DNA of 64,000 nt, taken from NCBI GenBank assembly GCA_013416795.1, contig RQSC01000028.1:460342-524341 (forward strand), in the 5' to 3' direction. Below, piece by piece: positions 57,639-64,000 of the stretch. Origin of the DNA: Prasinococcaceae sp. CCMP 1430 (lineage: Eukaryota > Prasinodermophyta > Palmophyllophyceae > Prasinococcales > Prasinococcaceae). Every line of letters starts with the position of its first letter. The stretch's first letter is position 1. The translations under genes and the position numbers were made by a program. Below the pieces are notes generated by a model that did not search any database, had not been told where the DNA came from, and saw nothing but the letters and a program-made list of their open reading frames with translations.

Positions 57639-58731
57639 GCCGCCTCCCCCGCCCCTCGCGCCTCGCCTGGAGCGTCGCCTCGCCTCGTGCGTCGCGCGCG
57701 CGCGCGCGCGCGTGGGTTGTGCGCTCGGGGAACGGCACGCGGACCCTGCGAGGATTTGCGGAAAGATTTACCAGAAAGTGGCAAACGAACAACCGGGCGC
57801 CGTCAGAATGAACCGCGATGCCCCTTCGACTGGCCGCGAGGGCGCTGAAGTCAATGACAGTAACGTACGCCGCCGCTCCGCCACGCTGGAGACTGATGGT
57901 GTATATGTGGGTCACATGGATTCGAGATCTCGACGCGGATTCGCGATCTCGCAACAACTCCTGGTGGTTGGCGGTGCCGAATCTACGGGTGCTGAATCGA
58001 TGGAATGATGGGAGGATTCGCCCCCGTCGCGCGCGCGCGCGCGCGGCGCGCCGCGCGGGAGGCCTGGATCGGACCCAACCAAGCGCTCGCTCCGCGGTCG
58101 CTCTGATGTTGTTGTTGTGGCCATAGAAGACAGCGGCAACTTTCGCCGCGGTTGTTGACGCTTTTGCAACTGCAACAACAACAGCAACAAACAATCGCGG
58201 CGTGGTAGAATGGACACTGTCCCAACAATTTTCGAACAATTTGGAGGGTGAAGAGCGGGCGACATTTCGGGGGTCCGCGCAGCGCGTTCGCGTCCCGTCC
58301 ATCCGTTCCCAGGCTCCCTCGTCGCGCCGCGCGCCCCGCCGACCGACCGAGCGCGCGCGCGCGCGCGCGAGCGCGGCGGGAAACTTGCAAGCAAACTTCG
58401 AATCGATCTGCGGTCGACCTCCGCGGGCTGTATGCGCGCGGCGAGGTCGAAGTAGGGCATCGCCTCCGCCGGGGGCTGCCACCGCGCGCGCGCGCCAAGG
58501 GCGGCAGAGGCGCGCAGGGCGCGCGCGGGGGAGGGGAGAAGGAGGGAGGGAGGGGGGAGGGGCGTGCCGCAGCTCCCGCTGTGTGCGCTCGTTCCCGCCG
58601 TGCGTGCCGGGCACGCGCGCCGCGCGCCGTCACATCGATCGCATCGCGAATCGAGCGAATCGGCGCGCCCGCGCCTCGGCGCACGAGTGGACAAGGCTGG
58701 CCGCGCGCCGACGGCGGGCGCACCGGCGGCG
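57639..58731. promoter_or_regulatory. 1.1-kb divergent region between PP2C fusion and DNA methyltransferase
   Basis: It probably contains the first exon of the PP2C fusion gene (near 57640-57790). It also has GC-alternating tracts (57692-57712, 58029-58044, 58356-58372) and an 11-bp inverted repeat (TGTTGTTGTTG at 58107-58117, CAACAACAACA at 58173-58183). No separate gene is supported. Confidence 0.45.
58107..58183. repeat. GTT/CAA inverted repeat
   Basis: Perfect 11-bp arms, TGTTGTTGTTG and CAACAACAACA, are separated by 55 bp, so a stem-loop is possible in DNA or RNA. It lies 550 bp before the methyltransferase start. Confidence 0.6.
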
Positions 58732-61700
58732 ATGGCGAGCAGCAGCGACGAGAGTGATATGATCGACATCATGTCCTCCGACTCTGACGCGTCCGATTCA
58801 GACAAGGACGACTCCGACTTCGTGGTCACCGAGGCGATCGAGGCGACAGCGGCAGCCCCCGAGAGCGAGGAGGCCGCCGCGCCCCAGGCTCCCGTCGCGG
58901 AGCACGTCGCTGGCGGCACGGGCGCCTCCGCCGCGGAGCTAGTGGGCTCGGACGGGGGCGGCTCGGACGGCAGCTCCCACAGCGATGAAGCAGAGTACGA
59001 GGTCGAGGCGATCCTCGCGGTGCGCAAGCGCGGGCGCACGTCCCAGTACTTGGTGAAGTGGCAAGGCTACGGCGATGAGGACAATACCTGGGAGCCCGAA
59101 CAGCACCTCGCCGGCTCCCAGGACTTGCTCGATGCGTTCCTCGCCGAAAGGGAGGCCAAAGAAGCCGAGGCGCTCGCCCGCCGGCAAGCTGCTAACGCGC
59201 AGCTGCGCGGCGCGGGCGCCGACGGCGGTGGCATCTACACGTCCCCCGACGGCAAGCGGTACAGCGCGCGAGAGCGCAGGAGCGTCATCCGTCTGAGCTA
59301 CGACACAGACGAGGAGGGGGCGGAGCGCAGGAAGCGCCGCAAGAAAACGTCGAAGAAGAAGGCCAAAAAGGCAGGGCCCACCAAGAGGAAGGCTGGCGGC
59401 GGCAACGGAGTCGCCGGGCCCTCCAGGCCGGTGCGCGTGGTCGACGCCGCGGCCGAGAAGGAGTCCAATTTCAACAACGCTGACATCGAGCTCTGGAGCG
59501 AGTGTTTCGATGCGCCGCAGTGGGACGTCGCCAAGGTGACCAAGCTGGGCGTGCTCGAGCTCTTCGCGGGGTGCGGTGGCCTGAGCATGGGCGGTTCCAT
59601 CAAGTTCGCGGTGAATGGCACACGAACCGTCGATCTTAGCATCGACACCGTGGGCGCCGTCGAGATCGAGCCGGTGCCCGCACGAACGTTCAAGCTCAAC
59701 TACCCGCACGCCAACGTCATCGTGATGGGCGTCGGGCGCTTCGTGGCCACTACGCGGCGCTTCGTGCACCTGCTGAAGGACTGTCGCGCCGTTGTCGACG
59801 CCAGCGATGAGGGCGAGGGCGCTGGTGCCGCCAGCGGGCGCACCGTGGTGGGCATGCGGATCAATCAGGCGATCGCGTCGGAGAAGGTGATCGTGACCAA
59901 CGCCAAGGGCTGGCGCAACACTTCGGGCACGGGCTCACAGTCCAGGCAGCTCATGGACTACGTGACCGTCGAGGAGGCTGGAGGCACGGTTGCCCTGGGG
60001 TGGGTGGAGTGGTGCGTGCAGGCCGAGGGTTCCCAGTCGGAGGGTCAGTGGATGAGCGACAGATCTATGTGCGAGCAGAACCTGCAGCGGCAGGCGGGCG
60101 CCTACGTGGCGCGCGACGACTTCAGCCCAGGCGTTTGGCCCATGCCTGGCGACGTGCACATCATTGCGGGCGGCCCGCCGTGCCAGGGTTTCTCGGGCTA
60201 CAACTCGCAGCGCACTCTGTCGCAGGCGGTATCGGAGGTCCTCTCCGATCCCGAGAACCGCTTGCTGGCGCGATTCATGGAGGCAGTGTGGCTGTACCGC
60301 CCGCTGTACCTCATCATGGAGGAAGTGCCGAACGTGGCAGACAAGAGGGACGTGATGGACTTCCTTTGCAAGTCGCTAGCGGTCCATGGATACAACTACG
60401 ATTGGAGGAAACAGACCAAGACTGGCCTCTACGGCGTGCCGCAGTCCCGCAACCGCCTCATCCTGCTTGGCGCGCTCAAGCAGCTCGACATGCCCGAGCC
60501 CCCGAAGCCCGTCGTGAGCTCCTTAAAGTGGGACCAAGACGCCATCACCGACGCCATGCGCGCGAGCCAGCGGGCGCACTTCCTGGACAACATCATCCGC
60601 GAGGAGGAGCCGCCTGAGGGGGGAGCGGCTGCCTGCGACGGCGAACACTACACCCAGGAGAGGGCCGACGAGGAGCGCGAGGCCCTGAGGGAGCGCAGGG
60701 AGGAGATGCTGGAGGTGCTCGGGCCGGAGCCCACCAAGGATGCCAGCGACAATGAGGAGAACGAGGACACGAACCCCAGGATGGAGGTCGACGCCCCCGC
60801 GCCACCCACGGATGCTGCCGCCCGCACGCTACGCAGACGCGACGCGGGGCCATCGCTGGCGAAACGCACGCTCGAGTGGAAGAGGGCCAAGGAGGCCATC
60901 GAGAGGGAGTACCTGGCGGGCGAGGCCGCGGTGAGGCGCAAGCTCAGAGCGAAGGGCAAGGCGCAGTCGGCGAGCGCGCGCAGCGAGGCGCAGCTAGACA
61001 AGGTGCGGCGGGCGCAGCTGCACCCCAAGCTGCGCGCGCGCGCGCTCGTGATCGGCGACGCCTTCACGCCGGACCTGCCGCGCCTCGCCACCGAGGTGAA
61101 GGACACTCAGGAGCAGGCCGTTTTGGAGGCCCCCTCCGATGCGGGCGTGAGCTACGAGTGCAAGTCGCCGACGCCGTACGTGGCGTACCTGCGCCAGACC
61201 ATGGAGGCGGGGCAGAAGGTCACCAACCACGTGGTGTACGACCTCGGAATCTCCGACCGACTGCGCGTGCAGGCGGTGCCGCTCTGGGGAGGCGCGTGCT
61301 GGCGCGACATGCTGGGCCACGACGGCACGATGAATTATCCCAAGATGATGGTGCTTAACGACGACCAATGGGCGCGGCTGGGCTCGCGGTGGATCAACAT
61401 GATCCCCGATCACATGTGGGCCGAGAGGCCCAAGAGGTTCGACGAGCTCGACGGCCGCATGCCCAGGCTCAAGCACGGCTGGAAGCTCGAGTCGAACCGC
61501 TTCCCGATGGTCCCCTACTGGTGCGTGACAATGAAACACGGCAAGGACACGGAATGCTACGGCCGCTACGACCTCGACATGGAACACGGCACCGTGCACT
61601 CTTACCACAAGCCGCACTGGCACGTCAGCCTGGTGCCCTGGGACCACCGCGTGGCGAGTGTGCGGGAGAAGGCGCGCATCCAGGGCTTTCCCGACAGCTT

Positions 61701-62643
61701 CGTGTTCACAGGCACCGTGGCGCAGCAGTACAAGCAGCTGGGGAACGCGGTGTCGCCGCAGCTCGCCAAGGCCATCGCGCGCACTATCATGACGGCCCAC
61801 GCGGGCTCGGTGGCCACCTACGCGGACGCGGGCGCCGCCGCCGCGGCGGGCGCAGACTTCGCCGAACGCGCCAGGGTCGCGGCCGAGGAGGCTGGCTGGG
61901 AACAGGGCGCTGCCGGGGATGTGCGCCCCAGCGTCAGCCTCGTGAGCACCTCCCAGGAGCTGCGGAACTTCGCCGAGTTCTGCGACACGTTCAACCCTGC
62001 CGAGGAGCTCGAGCAGGACGTGCTGCGCCACGACCCGGCGGACGCCAAGGACCTCGCGGAGCGCCCGCAGCTCGAGAACATGACCTACGAAGAGTTCCTC
62101 GTGGCGTACAACACGCAACATCGCGACGATCACTCCGTGCGCAACAACAAGAGGAATCCCTTCGAGACCTGCCGCGAGGCGGAGGGGTACCACCCCTACC
62201 GCATCGAGCGCTTCAAGGCGCTGCGCTGGAGGAGGGACGAGTCGGGGACGCTGTCCATGGAGTGCTGCATCGAGTACAAGGACTGGCCCAACCACGAGTG
62301 GGACTGGCTGGTGAAACCGTACTTCGGGTTGAGCGCGTGGCGCGAGTTCATGCGGGACGTTGGCGAAGAGGCTTTCCTCACCTTCGAGAGGCGACAGGTC
62401 GAACACGTCGTGGCGCCGGGCCTCGACGTAGACGTCACCGAGGAGAAGCGGGTGTCGACCGTGCTCTCGGGGGCGGAAGAGAAATCGTTCGAGATGGAGG
62501 AGCGCTACAACGAGGAGATGGACAAGGGCTGGATCCCCGACCCTGCGCGGGCCAAGAGGGGGCGTGCTAAGAAGAGGCCCGCGCCGATGGACGACGGCGA
62601 CGACGGCGACGCGGAGGGTATCGCTATCGACCTCTGCGCGTGA
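58732..62643 (+). CDS. Chromodomain DNA (cytosine-5) methyltransferase
   Basis: 1303 residues from ATG 58732, no introns. Chromodomain ~88-141 (AEYEVEAILAVRKRG, YLVKWQGYGDEDNTWEPEQH), then a Lys-rich nuclear-type stretch (200-222). The C5-methyltransferase motifs follow in order: I LGVLELFAGCGGLSMGG (~272), IV GGPPCQGFSGYN (~479, catalytic Cys), VI MEEVPNVAD, VIII TGLYGVPQSRNRLILLGA, IX REKARIQGFPDSFVF, and X QLGNAVSP. A ~300-residue charged insert separates VIII and IX. The C-terminus (~1140-1220) has IEYKDWPNHEWDWL and WREFMRDV and looks like a second, worn chromodomain. It is close to chromomethylases and algal chromodomain DNMTs, but the chromodomain precedes the catalytic part and no BAH domain is seen. 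Likely role: maintenance methylation guided by histone marks. Confidence 0.93.
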   Translation: MASSSDESDMIDIMSSDSDASDSDKDDSDFVVTEAIEATAAAPESEEAAAPQAPVAEHVAGGTGASAAELVGSDGGGSDGSSHSDEAEYEVEAILAVRKRGRTSQYLVKWQGYGDEDNTWEPEQHLAGSQDLLDAFLAEREAKEAEALARRQAANAQLRGAGADGGGIYTSPDGKRYSARERRSVIRLSYDTDEEGAERRKRRKKTSKKKAKKAGPTKRKAGGGNGVAGPSRPVRVVDAAAEKESNFNNADIELWSECFDAPQWDVAKVTKLGVLELFAGCGGLSMGGSIKFAVNGTRTVDLSIDTVGAVEIEPVPARTFKLNYPHANVIVMGVGRFVATTRRFVHLLKDCRAVVDASDEGEGAGAASGRTVVGMRINQAIASEKVIVTNAKGWRNTSGTGSQSRQLMDYVTVEEAGGTVALGWVEWCVQAEGSQSEGQWMSDRSMCEQNLQRQAGAYVARDDFSPGVWPMPGDVHIIAGGPPCQGFSGYNSQRTLSQAVSEVLSDPENRLLARFMEAVWLYRPLYLIMEEVPNVADKRDVMDFLCKSLAVHGYNYDWRKQTKTGLYGVPQSRNRLILLGALKQLDMPEPPKPVVSSLKWDQDAITDAMRASQRAHFLDNIIREEEPPEGGAAACDGEHYTQERADEEREALRERREEMLEVLGPEPTKDASDNEENEDTNPRMEVDAPAPPTDAAARTLRRRDAGPSLAKRTLEWKRAKEAIEREYLAGEAAVRRKLRAKGKAQSASARSEAQLDKVRRAQLHPKLRARALVIGDAFTPDLPRLATEVKDTQEQAVLEAPSDAGVSYECKSPTPYVAYLRQTMEAGQKVTNHVVYDLGISDRLRVQAVPLWGGACWRDMLGHDGTMNYPKMMVLNDDQWARLGSRWINMIPDHMWAERPKRFDELDGRMPRLKHGWKLESNRFPMVPYWCVTMKHGKDTECYGRYDLDMEHGTVHSYHKPHWHVSLVPWDHRVASVREKARIQGFPDSFVFTGTVAQQYKQLGNAVSPQLAKAIARTIMTAHAGSVATYADAGAAAAAGADFAERARVAAEEAGWEQGAAGDVRPSVSLVSTSQELRNFAEFCDTFNPAEELEQDVLRHDPADAKDLAERPQLENMTYEEFLVAYNTQHRDDHSVRNNKRNPFETCREAEGYHPYRIERFKALRWRRDESGTLSMECCIEYKDWPNHEWDWLVKPYFGLSAWREFMRDVGEEAFLTFERRQVEHVVAPGLDVDVTEEKRVSTVLSGAEEKSFEMEERYNEEMDKGWIPDPARAKRGRAKKRPAPMDDGDDGDAEGIAIDLCA

Positions 62644-62795
62644 TGCGTCGGTGCGCCGCCCACGGCACACGTACATACACAGCAGTGATTATACTACACA
62701 CACGCACTACGACGCCGCGCGCGCTTCGCGGCCGCTCGGTTGTACGCGAAACAAAATCTGTGTTTATGACATCTCCCAGCTGCACACTAAACGCC
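62644..62795. other. Convergent 3' spacer
   Basis: 152 bp. No feature recognised. Confidence 0.4.
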
Positions 62796-63854
62796 TTACG
62801 CGGACAGCGCCTTGGCCTGCGCGCGAAGAGCCGACGAGCGCACGATCGCGCCTATGGTGTTGAAGGCGAGCTTGGCGTCCTCGAGGGGGTTGCCCGGCAC
62901 GACCGTCTTGTAGAGGTACGAGTCGAAGGTCATCTTCTGGACGTAGTAGTCGTCGCAGAGCTCGACGAACGCCTCGCGCGCGGGGTTGTTGCGGTAGAAC
63001 AGCTTCTGCAGGATGTCCAGCACCTTGTAGGTGAGCATGTACTTCTTGTCCCACCTGTCGAGGTACACCCTGAGGTCCGACTCGTCCACCAGGTACTGGC
63101 CGTTCTGCGAGCGCTCCACGATGGCCTCCGCACACATGCGCCCCGACTTGGCGGCGAAGTAGATGCCCTCACCCGAGCACTTGGTGACGTAGCCCGCAGC
63201 GTCGCCCACCAGCACCGCGCGGCCGTTGACGCGGCGCGGGCGCGGGTGCTCCGGAATGGGGTGCGCCTCGGACTTGAGCAGCGTGCCGCCCTCGATCTTG
63301 GGCTGGCAGCGCACGCGCGTGGCGTCCTGGTACTGCTTGATGCCGCTCTTGTTGACCACAGTGCCGGTGCCCACCGCCACGTGGCCGTACTTGGGGAACA
63401 CCCAGCCGTAGAAGTCGGGCGACACGTCGTCGCCCACGTACATCTCCGCGAGGTCCTCGTACATCTTCATCTTGTCCTCGTCGATCTGGATGCGCTCCTG
63501 GAAGGCGATGGCGTAGTCGTACTCGCCCGCGTCGATCTCCTTGGCCACGCGCGAGTTGGCGCCGTCGGCGCCAATCACGATGTCCACCTCCACGGAGTCG
63601 GGCTTGCCCACGCGGCCGTCCTCCGACTCGTCGTAGTTGGAGAAGTGCACCGTGTAGGTGCCGTCGGCGGTGGTGGGCTTGTCCATGCGCAGCATCAGGC
63701 CGTTCACCAGCCTGGTGCCGTTGGCCTCGGCGCGCTTGCGGAGGTAGTCGTCGAAGACCTCGCGGCGGCACATGCCGATGTACTCCTTGTCGTTGAGGGT
63801 CTTGCCGACGTCGATGGAGACGTTCGAGGGCGAAATCATCTTCATCTTGGTCAC
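62796..63854 (-). CDS. CHLP: Geranylgeranyl reductase (CHLP), 3' exon, gene runs off the window
   Basis: The last large exon, 352 codons plus stop, begins at an acceptor (CCGCAG ending at 63855). Sequence: MISPSNVSIDVGKTLNDKEY, REVFDDYLRKRAEANGTRLV, VDIVIGADGANSRVAKEIDA, DYAIAFQERIQI, FYGWVFPKYGHVAVGTGTVV, GRAVLVGDAAGYVTKCSGEG, IYFAAKSGRMCAEAIVE, and the C-terminal KLFYRNNPAREAFVELC. This is the CHLP family, which reduces geranylgeranyl groups to phytyl for chlorophyll, tocopherol and phylloquinone in the plastid. The N-terminal FAD-binding GxGxxG and transit peptide are missing because the upstream exon(s) lie beyond 64000. The phylogenetically useful part is intact. Confidence 0.93.
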   Translation of the reverse strand: MTKMKMISPSNVSIDVGKTLNDKEYIGMCRREVFDDYLRKRAEANGTRLVNGLMLRMDKPTTADGTYTVHFSNYDESEDGRVGKPDSVEVDIVIGADGANSRVAKEIDAGEYDYAIAFQERIQIDEDKMKMYEDLAEMYVGDDVSPDFYGWVFPKYGHVAVGTGTVVNKSGIKQYQDATRVRCQPKIEGGTLLKSEAHPIPEHPRPRRVNGRAVLVGDAAGYVTKCSGEGIYFAAKSGRMCAEAIVERSQNGQYLVDESDLRVYLDRWDKKYMLTYKVLDILQKLFYRNNPAREAFVELCDDYYVQKMTFDSYLYKTVVPGNPLEDAKLAFNTIGAIVRSSALRAQAKALSA

Positions 63855-64000
63855 CTGCGGCGCGGATTGCGGCGGGCGCGGGAGCGCGGAGGAGGGCGCG
63901 AATGACGAGGGTCAGGGGCCGGGTCGGCGGCCGGAGGGCCAGAGAGCGCGGCCGGCGCGGGCCTCGCGCTCGGCCGGCTCAGCGGCTGGCGCCCGGGGCG
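63855..64000 (-). other. CHLP: Partial intron of CHLP
   Basis: GC-rich sequence upstream of the acceptor. It contains no coding match and runs to the window edge. Confidence 0.6.

Noticed and set aside
60994-62676. 560-codon minus-strand frame opposite the DNA methyltransferase
   Set aside because: His/Val/Arg-rich shadow composition with no family match.
1-64000. CRISPR arrays, bacterial operons, rRNA or tRNA genes, transposase or reverse-transcriptase genes
   Set aside because: Read through for these and none was supported. The genes have spliceosomal introns, no array of spaced direct repeats was seen, and no tRNA-like cloverleaf was convincing by eye.

Overview
The window is nuclear DNA from a photosynthetic eukaryote with very GC-rich, gene-dense chromosomes. 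Nearly every gene can be read as a conserved eukaryotic protein. Many genes are split by short GT-AG introns of about 85-300 bp. The sequence encodes a light-harvesting protein, a nuclear PsbY, geranylgeranyl reductase and plant-type ferritin. It also encodes a CBM20-like/PFKFB enzyme of the plant kind, a calcium-dependent protein kinase, and CEP120, a centriole protein that points to a lineage with flagella. Nuclear psbY with signs of a tandem unit, TGTAA behind several stop codons, and the plant-like F2KP favour a green (chlorophyte/prasinophyte-type) alga. This is inference; no species is claimed.

Layout: 0-4 kb holds an unknown protein and a Ser/Thr kinase. 3.7-7.6 kb is CEP120. 8-11.3 kb has a light-harvesting protein and a membrane hydroxylase. 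11.3-16.5 kb has an ABC-class ATPase and F2KP. 16.7-20 kb has psbY, a 695-bp assembly gap and ferritin. 20-25.5 kb has an mTERF protein, gamma-glutamyl transpeptidase and a probable ER-resident protein of unknown function. 25.6-31 kb has a TKL kinase and a CDPK. 31-38.5 kb has a Golgi glycosyltransferase, NECAP and a large NAD-glutamate dehydrogenase. 38.7-45.2 kb has two methyltransferases. 45.5-50.5 kb has a nucleotide-sugar transporter and UTP4. 50.5-57.6 kb has TFIIA large subunit, a RING-PHD protein and a PP2C-pseudokinase fusion. 58.7-64 kb has a chromodomain DNA methyltransferase and the 3' part of CHLP.

The genes do not form one pathway. They alternate strands almost strictly (21 of 25 neighbouring pairs are on opposite strands), with tight tail-to-tail gaps (51-326 bp) and wider head-to-head gaps. 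This implies shared bidirectional promoters and overlapping 3' ends.

The most unusual product is the PP2C-pseudokinase fusion with a C-terminal CaaX box (54.4-57.6 kb). Next is the DNA methyltransferase, which has an N-terminal chromodomain and a chromodomain-like C-terminus. Two isolated Ns (20200 and 35446) each sit in the 5' coding part of an organelle-targeted gene and look like assembly faults. One of them carries a 138-bp exact copy of GGT coding sequence. First exons were not resolved for the light-harvesting protein, F2KP, psbY, ferritin, UTP4, the PP2C fusion and CHLP (the last runs off the window).
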